DNA from: an uncultured Oscillospiraceae bacterium
GTDB lineage: Bacteria; Bacillota; Clostridia; Oscillospirales; Acutalibacteraceae
NCBI GenBank assembly: GCA_900546785.1
Contig: URED01000002.1
Location: forward strand, 12,641 to 76,640
Direction: 5' to 3'
DNA: 64,000 bases
Of the stretch, positions 1 to 9,153 are shown piece by piece. The position numbers and the translations under genes are program-made. Positions within the stretch are counted from its first letter, which is position 1. Each line of letters opens with the position of its first letter. Under the pieces are notes generated by a model. The model worked only from the letters and a program-made list of their open reading frames with translations. It did not search any database and was not told the origin of the DNA.

Positions 1-480
1 GAATTGAAGCAATCCAAAGGACAGCTTGCACTTCTCGGTTTCGGGCAGGGACTTTTAACTGCAACGCCTTTGCAGTTCTGCACGGCGCTATGTACTCTGT
101 CCGGTTCGGGCATCTATACGGAACCGTTACTTGTGAGCGCAACTGTGGATAATAACGATAGTGTTCAGAATCTGCCGTATAACACTTCGAAACGTGTTTT
201 GAGCGAGGAGACATGCAAGACTCTTTGTGAATATATGCGTTACGTTGTAACGAACGGCACGGGTTCTGCTGCTGATTATAATGATCTGTCCGGTGGTAAG
301 ACCTCAACAGCGCAAAGCGGTATTTATATAAACGGCAGGGAAGTGCTTAACACGTGGTTTGCAGGAATCTATCCCTATAATGATCCGAAATATTGCATTG
401 TTATAATGACTGAGGACGGTACGAGCGGTGCAAGAGATTGTTGTCCAATATTTCGTACTATTGTTGAAAATATAAGCTGA
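1..480 (+). CDS. Penicillin-binding protein (D,D-transpeptidase), C-terminal fragment
   Basis: This is the 3' end of a transpeptidase gene that begins before the window; the frame is open from base 1. The visible 159 residues match the end of class B/FtsI-type penicillin-binding proteins: a GFGQG-LLTATPLQ segment, then the third active-site motif as K-T-S-T-A-Q (Lys at about residue 100 of the fragment), where many relatives have K-T-G. The family crosslinks peptidoglycan outside the membrane. Whether it serves division, elongation or sporulation cannot be told from the tail alone. The next gene starts 44 bp downstream. Confidence 0.85.
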   Translation, partial: ELKQSKGQLALLGFGQGLLTATPLQFCTALCTLSGSGIYTEPLLVSATVDNNDSVQNLPYNTSKRVLSEETCKTLCEYMRYVVTNGTGSAADYNDLSGGKTSTAQSGIYINGREVLNTWFAGIYPYNDPKYCIVIMTEDGTSGARDCCPIFRTIVENIS

Positions 481-524
481 ATATGGTAAAATAACACTGT
501 ACAAAAAAATGCGGAGGTGTTATT

Positions 525-1511
525 ATGCAGTCCACTAAGGTAAAAACGCTTTTAATATATAAATATTTACGCCTGTATTCAGATGAAAACAACCCGCTTT
601 CCTCGCATCAGCTTATTGATCTGCTCCAAAAGGACGGCGTTGTTTGCGAAAGAAAGAGTATTTATGCAGATGTTAAGGCTTTGACGCAGATCGGCATTGA
701 GATCGAATCCGTCATGTCTCCTAAGCGCGGTTTTTACCTTAAAGCGCGTGAGTTTGAACCGCCGGAGGTACGCCTGCTTATCGACGCCGTAACTTCCGCT
801 CCGTTTATTACGCCGAAAATGACCCGTTCTCTTACAGGCAAACTGCGCGGCCTGCTTTCCGAAAATCAGGCTTCGTCGCTGTCATCACAAGTCTTCAGAG
901 AGGGCGTGAATAAGTGCGATAATGAAAATATTTATGATATTATCGATATGCTGGATAAAGCCATATCGCATAAAAGGAAAGTCAGCATCAAGTACCGTAC
1001 AAGAAAGATAGATAAAGAAAACAAAAAGAGCTTTACTACCAAGATCTTTGTTTTATCACCTTACGCCCTGATCTGGAAAGATGACAGGTATTATCTTGTA
1101 TGCAATAAGAGCAGTCACGATAACCTTATGAATCTGCGGCTGGACAGGATCAGGAATATTACGGTTTTAGAGGACGCGGCAAGACCTGTCAGCGAATGCA
1201 GTGAATATACGGTTTTCGATCCGGCGGATTATTCTTCAAAAATGTTCAATATGTTCAGCGGCAGTGTGGAGACCGTAACGCTCAGATGTCATCTTGATAT
1301 GAGAGAACAGATACTTGACCGTTTCGGTTCAAACGTGCCGCTTGTTGCCGTGGATATATGGCATTTTGAAACAAATGTGCAAGTTGCGGTAAGCGACGGC
1401 TTTGTTTCATGGCTCATGCAGTTCGGCGATATGATAAAAGTTATCAGCCCGGCATATCTGGCGGATATGGTTGCACAAAAAGCTGAAAAGATTGCTTCAG
1501 TATATAAATAA
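525..1511 (+). CDS. WYL-domain transcriptional regulator (HTH_11 + WYL)
   Basis: The 328-residue protein has an N-terminal winged helix of the DeoR/HTH_11 type (about residues 5-65, including the KSIYADVKAL recognition-helix region). A WYL ligand-sensing region follows at about 150-230 (LSPYALIWKDDRYYLV), then a C-terminal extension as in YafY-like proteins. WYL regulators sense small ligands or nucleic acids; the ligand here is unknown. An AGGTG ribosome-binding site lies just before the ATG. The gene sits between a penicillin-binding protein and a giant secreted protein, so it could control either, but no operator is visible. Confidence 0.85.
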   Translation: MQSTKVKTLLIYKYLRLYSDENNPLSSHQLIDLLQKDGVVCERKSIYADVKALTQIGIEIESVMSPKRGFYLKAREFEPPEVRLLIDAVTSAPFITPKMTRSLTGKLRGLLSENQASSLSSQVFREGVNKCDNENIYDIIDMLDKAISHKRKVSIKYRTRKIDKENKKSFTTKIFVLSPYALIWKDDRYYLVCNKSSHDNLMNLRLDRIRNITVLEDAARPVSECSEYTVFDPADYSSKMFNMFSGSVETVTLRCHLDMREQILDRFGSNVPLVAVDIWHFETNVQVAVSDGFVSWLMQFGDMIKVISPAYLADMVAQKAEKIASVYK

Positions 1512-1530
1512 TACATATAAAAGAAAAAAC

Positions 1531-1566
1531 CAGCAGGGGAGCTGCAAACAGCTCTCCTGCCGGTTT
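1531..1566. terminator. Intrinsic terminator hairpin, probably bidirectional
   Basis: A 12-bp stem (GCAGGGGAGCTG paired with CAGCTCTCCTGC, one G-U pair) with a CAAA loop follows the WYL gene. The T tract is weak on the + strand (GGTTTAAT) but strong on the - strand (GGTTTTTTCTTTT), so it may stop transcription from both sides. Confidence 0.7.
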
Positions 1567-1572
1567 AATAAA

Positions 1573-1602
1573 AAGGGGCGGTGGGTAAAACCACCGCCCC
1601 TT
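1573..1602 (-). terminator. Intrinsic terminator for minus-strand transcription
   Basis: A perfect 12-bp stem (AAGGGGCGGTGG paired with CCACCGCCCCTT) is followed on the - strand by TTTATT. It lies directly after the stop codon of the small minus-strand reading frame at 1610, implying that this strand is, or was, transcribed. Confidence 0.75.
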
Positions 1603-1609
1603 AAATGAA

Positions 1610-1714
1610 TTAAAATTCTCTGTAAGCGCTTCTGCCGCCGAGCGTAACTTCCTCGTCCCATTCATCCTGACCGGATTTGGTCATAACGTTTAAGAATATA
1701 ATATATGTAATTAA
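1610..1714 (-). pseudogene. Remnant of a small peptide gene (similar to the 45-aa peptide at 8865)
   Basis: This minus-strand frame encodes about 34 codons, ending VMTKSGQDEWDEEV then TLGGRSAYREF. It is closed upstream by a stop at 1717-1715. The only ATG (1684) would give 24 residues and has no ribosome-binding site, so the 5' end appears lost. The stretch F-L-N-V-M-T-K-S followed by W-D resembles F-T-V-E-N-Q-I-T-T-S ... W-D of the intact 45-residue peptide beyond the giant gene. Two terminators follow it on the - strand. I infer a decayed paralogue; a very short functional peptide remains possible. Confidence 0.4.
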
Positions 1715-2072
1715 TTATCATATTAAATTAATTAATAATCCTAATTCACATCATTCGTTTTGCCATTTTTATGTAAATTTTTTGTTAATTTTAATTCATG
1801 TATGCAATGCTATCAATGTCTATATAATGATGCAAATTTTACAAATTTTATAAATAAATTCCAATTTTGTTTAATGTTTTCGTAAAATTTTATATTTTAT
1901 TACTATAAATTTAATATTTCTATTTACTTTTTTATTGATTTATGCTATTCTATTTAGGAAATGTGGAAAAGTGGATTTTTTGTATAGTTTTCCCTTTAAG
2001 CCAATATACAAAATAACCATTTCACGAAATAAGCCGGAGATCGCTTTTTCGGCTATATTCAGGAGGTAAATT
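1715..2072. other. AT-rich intergenic region and leader of the giant secreted protein gene
   Basis: About 360 bp of very AT-rich DNA with no supported gene. The last 115 bp look like a structured 5' leader. GGAAAA (around 1966) can pair with TTTTCC (around 1988), and AGCCG can pair with CGGCT across 2032-2054, just before the strong AGGAGGT ribosome-binding site at 2061-2067. No convincing sigma-A promoter pair or known riboswitch was recognised. Confidence 0.4.
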
Positions 2073-5000
2073 ATGAAGAAACACCTTTCCAAAAGGCTGC
2101 TTTCGCTGTTTCTTGCTGTACTTATGCTTGCCTCAAGTGTGCCGCTTGTTGCATATGCTAAAAGTACGGAGTGGACGCAGGTAGCCTCTACAAACTTCGT
2201 TGGAGCAAGCTTTGATAAAGCTGCTGACGGCAGTGATGTTACATCTGCAAGTGATGTTGAAGCTCAAACAACGGAAAAGTTTTTGACAAATGCTCCAACC
2301 GTTGATAGTGGGGATCAGGCTCTTTCTTGGAGCACTGGTTCTTGGCAAAGCGTTTCACAGATGAACGCAAACGGCCTTTATGTGCCTGACGGATTTGTTT
2401 ATCTATCAGGATACAGTGGCGCTTCTGGCGCAAATTACACACCTATTACAGGAGCTGAAGCATTTAAGATTGATCTTGGTTTCTATCGCACCTCAGAAAG
2501 CTATAGCGATTCGTCAAGATACGGCTTTTTCTTGATGGGTACCGGAACTCCGTACACACATCAGAAAACCTCTATGACCGATTCTTCTTACGCATTTGCG
2601 CAGGATGTAAACGGTGATGCTTATATAAACGGAACAAGCGTATATTCAAACGATTCCACTTATAATCTTTCGGCAACCAACGGCCGTTTATCTGCTTCAG
2701 AAGAATATCACTACATAATCTCTTATTCTAAGAACTATTTCCGTGCTTATATCACGGATTCTGATTATCAGATCGTGCAGACCATGTTTGCACATTATAT
2801 GGAAAATTTTGATACAAGCAGAATAACCAGCATTCAGTTCGGCGATGATGACGGCGGCGACTATATTAAGGGCATGACTTATACCTCGGTCAAGTTTTAC
2901 ACCGGAGTTGAAGCTGAAACGGAAAATGCAATGAAAGATACTTCAAGAGATAAGTATCTGTTTGCATATTTTACCGGTCAGAATGATGCAGAAGGTAATG
3001 GCGAAAAGATCCGTCTTGCTGTTTCCGATGACGGCCTTAATTACGAGGCGTTAAACGGTAATGATCCTATACTGAATAATACTCCTAACGAGTATTATCC
3101 CTCCAACGGTGCATCCACCGGTAAAGCGGCTTCCGGTGCAGCACGTGACCCGTTCATAATTCAGGCAAGGAATGAAGATGGCTCAGTTGGCACAGGCTAT
3201 TATATCCTTGCTACCGATCTTCGTGTAAACGGCAATGACTATACCAATTCCAAGTTCCTTATTTGGTATCTGGAGGATATTACAGATGTAGATACCGTTC
3301 AGCCATGGTCTGTAGAAACAACAGGCTGGTTCGGCAGATCGGATGCTACTGATTTCTATGCATGGGCTCCCGAAGCAATTTGGGACGATGAAATGAATAT
3401 GTATATGCTCTACTGGTCCACGGGCGGCACCCTTGGTTATAATGATATTTGCCTCCACTACGCATATACAAGTGATTTTAAAACCTTCTATAATAAGGAT
3501 ATGCAGGAGCTTGGCACAACGGTTGACGGCTCTGTAGTCATGCCGCAAAAGCTGATCAATCCGTACTGGGGCACCGGCACGGGCGATAATAAAAATATAG
3601 ACGGTAATATCACCTATGACGGCAATCTTTACTGGCTGTATTTCAAGCGCGAAAGTCAACAGCAGATCTATTACTGCCATGCTGAGAGTCCGAGCGGTCC
3701 CTACAGCGGTCCGGTTCAGTTTGTAGACAGCGACTTCACAAGCGGTCTTGAAGGCTGTGAGGTATTCCAGCTCAATGACGGTACATATGTATTGATGATG
3801 GATCATTATACCGATAACGGTAACTTCCTTATGTACACGAGCACAACGCTCAACGGCTTTGAGGGCAATATGATTGAAACTTCTAATATCAATCACCTGT
3901 CCCCACGTCATGGCGCTGTAACCTATATTACAACAGCGGAGTATAACGCACTTGCAGAAAAATTCGGCAAATCCACTTATGATGCAGACGGTATTCTTGA
4001 TGGCACTGATGTTAACGATTACCTTGTTGCCCGTTACTTTACAAATTCAAATGTAACAGAGGATGCTACAGGTCACGGTTATACGCTTACAAATGTTGGT
4101 GCAACTGCAACTTCACAGGACGGCAGAGCTGCTGCACAGTTCGTTTCGAACGGCGCAACGGCTTCTAACCTGAGTAACGGTGATTATGCGTATGTCAGCA
4201 TGAGCCAGATGTATCAAGATTATAACTTAAATGAAAAGGATGGCATTACGCTTGACTGGTACGCCAGCGCGAGTGCTCTTGATAACAGCCGATTTTTTGA
4301 TATTTCAAATGCCAACATCGGTCAGCTGACTTGGGATACCAGGTATGATATGCCGTATGCTTATTATTCTTCAAAGAATGAGTTCGGCGTAAGCGGCGCC
4401 ATTGCGCAGAGCTGGACGAACACGACCAATATTTGGCATCATTACACTGTAACCATAACCCATAATTATATGAACGTATATGTTGACGGTGTGCTGCAGA
4501 GAACAACGTATAATGCAGACGGTTCTGTTAACAGAGACGGTTCACCCATGGGCGCCTCCATTACGGATGAGACCTTCTTTGACACAGCTGTAGGGCAGGG
4601 CTACCTGCGCTTTTCGGCTTCCGTCTTTTCCGGTGACGTGCTGCTTGACGGCTATATCTCTGATTTCCGTATCTATAGCAAGGCACTTTCCCAGAATGAA
4701 ATAACAACTTCAATCAATGCTCTTACGGCTTCCGATACAGGTGCTGATGTCGGCGATAATGAGCCTGCATTTTATGATCCGATGGAGGACACGGAAGACG
4801 GTAAAACAAGATATGACGCAACCGTTAATGATTCACTGCACGGTGACGTTCTGAATATGAACGGCGGCGTTGCCACGCATAATCCCACAGGCGGCTATGC
4901 CGGCACAGCTTCCAATACCGGTTATACGATTTCTATGTGGTATAATCCCGGTGCAACTATCTCCGGCAAGACGGTATTTAATATCGGCCGTTCAAATGAT

Positions 5001-8000
5001 TTCAACGGTTCCAATCGTCAGTATTTTGAGCTGCTTGAAAACGGTACGCTTTATTATAACTGGGAAGTTAGTGGTACACCTTCCTATGTTGACCTATATG
5101 GTGTGTTTGGCGATGCTTCTCTTGAAGCAAATGAGTGGACGCACATTGTTATCCAAGTTGTTCCGGACGGAGATTATGATATATTTAACATCTATTTTAA
5201 CGGCCATATGGTGAATTCAATTGATGTTTTTGCTGCCGGAAATAATTACAGCGGCAGGGCTGCGCATGATTATTTTGCTCAGTCCCATGATGTAAGTTAT
5301 GGCTTAGGATGTAACTATTGGGCGTCTTCTTCCGAAGATGAATTTATAGATGATTTTGCTATCTATGCAGGACTTTACAATGCACAGAGCATCTACCGTA
5401 AAGACTCGCTGGATATGGCAAGCCAGCTGCTTGAAGCCGCCATTTCCGAATATGAGGAAAAAATGGCACGGATCGCAACGACCGGCGTTGTTTACACCAA
5501 TATGCTTGACGCATATAAAGCGTATGACCGCGTTGTAAGATACCGTGACGCAGTACAGTACGGCGAGGTTGAGTCCAATGTAGACTATATTATTCAGCTT
5601 TATGATGAGCTGGTTAATATTGCGTTGCCCAATATGGAGGAATACACCGCGCCGGCAAGCAGAGAGGGGCTTACGCCTTCTGAATCTGGCACATCGACCA
5701 ATATTGACGCGGCGTATACGAATAACCTGCTTTCGCCTGTAACGCTCAATACAAGAAAAGAGCAGGATAATCTGACACAGAATGAGATGAATGCTGCTAT
5801 TTACACGAGCGCGTTCACATGGTTGTATACAGGTGAAGAAGGCGATACGCCTACCGCACCTATTGTCGGCGGTATCTACGCTAATAACGTTGGTACCTGG
5901 TTACAAGATGGTCGTTTTTATAGTATCGGTCTAATCTCTGAAACAGATAAGGTTGCTTTTGGTGACGACTGGTATATGACGCAGAATAATCCGAATGACG
6001 GTATTACTTACAGCATTTCCGGCAATTCGAATATGTCTTCCACTTATGGTGTAACAAATAAGTATCTGAGTTATGACAACCTTTCCGGTAACCAAACCTG
6101 GAATTACGGTTCCAGCTATCTCAGATATGTTGGTACCATGGCGGATGATGAGTATATCACCTCGTTTACACCGAACTATATGCATGATTATTATAGAAGT
6201 TGGGTTGGAGGCACTGGTAACTACGAGCAGCAGATCACCGGCTACACCATTACCGTAGTCAACTTTGTTCCGGCTAAGAATGCACTTGCTGAAACAACCA
6301 AGCATCAAGTGCTTGCAAACATCACGGATTACAATCCCGATGTTGTAGAAGATCTGCTTACAAGATATGATAATCTTACCGGTCTTAATTATATACTGAA
6401 CAGCACTGCCGATGCAGCAACCCTTGCAGCTGAAGAGGAAAAATATGTTAATGAGCTGAATAACGCAGTGCTTCCTGATCTTGTTGAAGATAAAAAGGCA
6501 GATTATACAGAGGCAATAAATGCAGTAGATAATGAATCCACAAACTATAACGAGCTGGTTGAATCCGGCGAGTATCTGAATTTCACTGCTTCTTCTTGGC
6601 AGTCCTATGAGAAAGCGTATAACGCAGTCACAGAGCATTTCGCATCTCTTGATCCGTTTGGTGCAGATATGCCGTACGCAACCTCGCAGGATTATGTACA
6701 GAACTTCATAGATAACCTTGCGTCAGCTGCTTCGCATTTGGTTGTAAAAGCGGATTATTCATCTGTTGAGTCTGACTGTGCTCCGGCATCGGAATATACA
6801 GCAACAAATGATACTGAAAATCTTGGCACCAATTCAGAACAGCTTTACACCTATTCTACTTGGGTAGATTTTGACGCGGCGTATGGTGTGGCTGAGGTAT
6901 GGGCTGGCAAGCCGATCGGCTTTAAGAACAATACGCCAATGTATGAGATGGAGTTTAGTCCTTATGACGGTACAGGCGGTGCTACGGAAGGTCAATATCC
7001 GTATATCGCAGTATTAGTCAATGATGAAGACGGCTCTTATTCGGTTGTTACGGACATCAGCATGATAAGGAATGAACAGTATGCGGATCAGATCGTGTAC
7101 ATGTATTATCAAACGCTTGGTCTGAACGGCTTCTATGAAAATCAAAATGATGAGAAAGTAACTCAGTTTGAAACGGGCGAGTGGATCCTGCTTAATGGTG
7201 AATGGATCAACCTGAATGGTTGCCGATTTGCACCGTCTACTGTGCCTGTTGAGTCAAACTTATCCACATATCAGAACAGCATTAATACAGCAGATACAAA
7301 TGTTCAGACAACGCATACGGATCTTGCTGTCCCTGCTGATTATACTGCATACAATGCAACAACAGAACTTCTGAAGTATCAAGATATCGCCGCATTTACC
7401 GATGATTATATTGCTAACAATCTCGGTGAAGTATTTGCAAAGATAAGTGAACAGGGTACACAGGACGCGCAGGTCACCTACGCAAGCGGTCTTGAGGGCG
7501 TAAGCTCCAAAACCATTGAGACACCGGCATACGTAGCTAATGCGGGCGAAAAAGCTTATGTAGTTGACGCACAAGGCACTGTTTGGAAAGATACCTCTGC
7601 ACAGGGTACTCTTGACAGCAATACAAGTTACATTCTTCAGCAGCTTCAGCTTGATAATACTACGGATACTTCCGCACGCAGAATTGTAAGTGTAACTTAT
7701 AATTTTGTTGTTGGTGACAGCGGTGCTGAAACACTTGTTGAACAACCTACAGTTTACTACGGCGACAGCTATACTGCAACCGCACCTGAAGGCTATACGG
7801 TCTACAAGTGGGTGATCACCGGTGCAAATGGTTCCGTAATGACCGTTCCGTCCGCAGACAGCTATACAGCTTTGGTAACGGACGATGTTACGATCACGGC
7901 ATACTGCTCTGAGACGCCTGCTGAAAATCAAGTTAGCTTAAAGGTTTATAACCAGTATAACCACCTTGTTCAGGAATACAACGTGGCAAATGATGCACAG

Positions 8001-8846
8001 ATCACGCTGAACGGCGACAGCTATGTTGTAACCGGTTTTGACGCGGTTTCCGCAATGCCGCCGGCTCCGTTCTACTCTTTCGGTTACTGGACTGTAAACG
8101 GTGCCCAGGCAACTGGTAACACGATCAATGTTGCAGACTATGCAGACAGCAGCGAGATCCTTCTGAGGCCTGTATATGTTGTTGACGAGGCAGTTTACAA
8201 CATAACGGTTGACGGTGAGGTCGTAAACCTTGAATCAGGTTCTCCCATCGTATATGACTCAGTCGTTTCAATAAAGCCGGCAGAGAACGCAATTGGTCTT
8301 GCAGTTTATATGAACGGCAGTTTCTATGCAGTATCTTATGGAACAGATGCTTACACATTCTTTGCTGCCGGCGATATGTCGTTCTACTCAATCTATAAGA
8401 ACGAGGATGGCTCATTCACGATTAACGGTACGCCGATAACTTCTGCTTCCGATTATGAGACATACAGAAAGCTTGACGGCAGACTGCCATTTGTATATTC
8501 GATTAGCAGATCCGCAGACGGCATTTATTATACGTATAGCGCCTCCACGTTCAATATTCCGGAGGGTGCTGTTGTTACCGAAGTCGGCACGCTTTATACA
8601 ATTAACGCTGCTGTTGCAAACGAAAACGATTTTGTTATCGGTGCAGACGGCGTTTATGCAATAAGCGCTAAGAACCAGCTTGATACGATGCAGTACTGGT
8701 TTGGAATCAATAATCATCCACAGGGTAACACGATCTATACCAGAGCTTATGTCAAGTACAGCTTCACAACCGGAGTAAATGAAGGCAATATCAATCAAGG
8801 TACTGAAATTCAGACGGTTGATTACGGCAACATTTGCTCAAACTGA
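2073..8846 (+). CDS. Giant secreted GH43-like / LamG multidomain surface protein
   Basis: The 2257-residue protein starts with a Sec signal peptide (Lys/Arg cluster, hydrophobic core, cleavage near AYA-K at about 30). Residues about 290-635 look like a GH43-type five-bladed propeller: candidate catalytic base D359 in ARDPF, a WAPE motif at 431-434, and a candidate acid in EGCE at 560-563. Two LamG/concanavalin-like domains follow (about 650-880 and 895-1115), then helical FIVAR-like modules (about 1470-1565) and beta-rich repeats. GH43 enzymes cleave arabinose- or xylose-containing plant glycans. No LPXTG, dockerin, SLH or transmembrane anchor is visible at the C-terminus, so the mode of surface retention is unknown. 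Catalysis is inferred, and WAPE replaces the usual WAPD/WAPQ form. Confidence 0.8.
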   Translation: MKKHLSKRLLSLFLAVLMLASSVPLVAYAKSTEWTQVASTNFVGASFDKAADGSDVTSASDVEAQTTEKFLTNAPTVDSGDQALSWSTGSWQSVSQMNANGLYVPDGFVYLSGYSGASGANYTPITGAEAFKIDLGFYRTSESYSDSSRYGFFLMGTGTPYTHQKTSMTDSSYAFAQDVNGDAYINGTSVYSNDSTYNLSATNGRLSASEEYHYIISYSKNYFRAYITDSDYQIVQTMFAHYMENFDTSRITSIQFGDDDGGDYIKGMTYTSVKFYTGVEAETENAMKDTSRDKYLFAYFTGQNDAEGNGEKIRLAVSDDGLNYEALNGNDPILNNTPNEYYPSNGASTGKAASGAARDPFIIQARNEDGSVGTGYYILATDLRVNGNDYTNSKFLIWYLEDITDVDTVQPWSVETTGWFGRSDATDFYAWAPEAIWDDEMNMYMLYWSTGGTLGYNDICLHYAYTSDFKTFYNKDMQELGTTVDGSVVMPQKLINPYWGTGTGDNKNIDGNITYDGNLYWLYFKRESQQQIYYCHAESPSGPYSGPVQFVDSDFTSGLEGCEVFQLNDGTYVLMMDHYTDNGNFLMYTSTTLNGFEGNMIETSNINHLSPRHGAVTYITTAEYNALAEKFGKSTYDADGILDGTDVNDYLVARYFTNSNVTEDATGHGYTLTNVGATATSQDGRAAAQFVSNGATASNLSNGDYAYVSMSQMYQDYNLNEKDGITLDWYASASALDNSRFFDISNANIGQLTWDTRYDMPYAYYSSKNEFGVSGAIAQSWTNTTNIWHHYTVTITHNYMNVYVDGVLQRTTYNADGSVNRDGSPMGASITDETFFDTAVGQGYLRFSASVFSGDVLLDGYISDFRIYSKALSQNEITTSINALTASDTGADVGDNEPAFYDPMEDTEDGKTRYDATVNDSLHGDVLNMNGGVATHNPTGGYAGTASNTGYTISMWYNPGATISGKTVFNIGRSNDFNGSNRQYFELLENGTLYYNWEVSGTPSYVDLYGVFGDASLEANEWTHIVIQVVPDGDYDIFNIYFNGHMVNSIDVFAAGNNYSGRAAHDYFAQSHDVSYGLGCNYWASSSEDEFIDDFAIYAGLYNAQSIYRKDSLDMASQLLEAAISEYEEKMARIATTGVVYTNMLDAYKAYDRVVRYRDAVQYGEVESNVDYIIQLYDELVNIALPNMEEYTAPASREGLTPSESGTSTNIDAAYTNNLLSPVTLNTRKEQDNLTQNEMNAAIYTSAFTWLYTGEEGDTPTAPIVGGIYANNVGTWLQDGRFYSIGLISETDKVAFGDDWYMTQNNPNDGITYSISGNSNMSSTYGVTNKYLSYDNLSGNQTWNYGSSYLRYVGTMADDEYITSFTPNYMHDYYRSWVGGTGNYEQQITGYTITVVNFVPAKNALAETTKHQVLANITDYNPDVVEDLLTRYDNLTGLNYILNSTADAATLAAEEEKYVNELNNAVLPDLVEDKKADYTEAINAVDNESTNYNELVESGEYLNFTASSWQSYEKAYNAVTEHFASLDPFGADMPYATSQDYVQNFIDNLASAASHLVVKADYSSVESDCAPASEYTATNDTENLGTNSEQLYTYSTWVDFDAAYGVAEVWAGKPIGFKNNTPMYEMEFSPYDGTGGATEGQYPYIAVLVNDEDGSYSVVTDISMIRNEQYADQIVYMYYQTLGLNGFYENQNDEKVTQFETGEWILLNGEWINLNGCRFAPSTVPVESNLSTYQNSINTADTNVQTTHTDLAVPADYTAYNATTELLKYQDIAAFTDDYIANNLGEVFAKISEQGTQDAQVTYASGLEGVSSKTIETPAYVANAGEKAYVVDAQGTVWKDTSAQGTLDSNTSYILQQLQLDNTTDTSARRIVSVTYNFVVGDSGAETLVEQPTVYYGDSYTATAPEGYTVYKWVITGANGSVMTVPSADSYTALVTDDVTITAYCSETPAENQVSLKVYNQYNHLVQEYNVANDAQITLNGDSYVVTGFDAVSAMPPAPFYSFGYWTVNGAQATGNTINVADYADSSEILLRPVYVVDEAVYNITVDGEVVNLESGSPIVYDSVVSIKPAENAIGLAVYMNGSFYAVSYGTDAYTFFAAGDMSFYSIYKNEDGSFTINGTPITSASDYETYRKLDGRLPFVYSISRSADGIYYTYSASTFNIPEGAVVTEVGTLYTINAAVANENDFVIGADGVYAISAKNQLDTMQYWFGINNHPQGNTIYTRAYVKYSFTTGVNEGNINQGTEIQTVDYGNICSN

Positions 8847-8864
8847 TAAAGGAGGAGTATATAA

Positions 8865-9002
8865 ATGAAGAAGTTTTATGATTCTCCTTCTGTGGAGATT
8901 GAAAAGTTTACTGTTGAAAATCAGATAACCACTTCAATTAATGAAGGCGGCGAAATTGTTAATCCTTGGGACCTTCAGACAATGAATGATCTAGAATATT
9001 GA
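8865..9002 (+). CDS. 45-aa peptide of unknown function
   Basis: A short frame with a strong AAGGAGGAG ribosome-binding site begins 18 bp after the giant protein gene and ends just before a strong terminator, so the two are probably co-transcribed. The peptide begins MKKFYDSPSVEIEKF, continues TVENQITTS, then a Gly/Glu-rich stretch and NPWDLQTMNDLEY. It has no signal peptide, no membrane segment and no Cys. The layout of a basic start, a P-x-V-E-I-E-x-F leader-like part and a variable tail resembles small leader-type peptides seen in gut Clostridia, but no function is established and no modifying enzyme lies nearby. Confidence 0.7.
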   Translation: MKKFYDSPSVEIEKFTVENQITTSINEGGEIVNPWDLQTMNDLEY

Positions 9003-9009
9003 TCAAAGT

Positions 9010-9040
9010 GGGCGGAGATTTTATCTCCGCCCTTATTTTT
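9010..9040 (+). terminator. Intrinsic terminator after the 45-aa peptide gene
   Basis: A stem GGGCGGAGAT paired with ATCTCCGCCC, followed by TTATTTTT. It closes the giant-protein/peptide unit. Confidence 0.9.
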
Positions 9041-9095
9041 ACCAGTAAGAATGTAAATAAATTATTAATATTGTTAATAAAAATTTAACAAAGCA

Positions 9096-9124
9096 TTGAC
9101 CTTGCTTTACGGCAGTACTATAAT
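9096..9124 (+). promoter_or_regulatory. Sigma-A promoter of the yicC-remA-gmk-rpoZ-priA operon
   Basis: TTGACC, a 17-bp spacer and a perfect TATAAT, 30 bp before the yicC start. The genes behind it are tightly spaced, so this is probably the main housekeeping promoter of the region. Confidence 0.85.
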
Positions 9125-9153
9125 ATCTAAAAATAAAAACATATGGTGATTTT

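Noticed and set aside
1960..2060. Cyclic-di-GMP or other known riboswitch before the giant gene
   Set aside because: Hairpins exist, but none of the conserved riboswitch core motifs I know is present.
3183..3911. Minus-strand frame of 242 codons inside the giant secreted protein gene
   Set aside because: Shadow of a real coding frame; no start signal and no recognisable domain. The same applies to 5931-6638 and 7260-7931.
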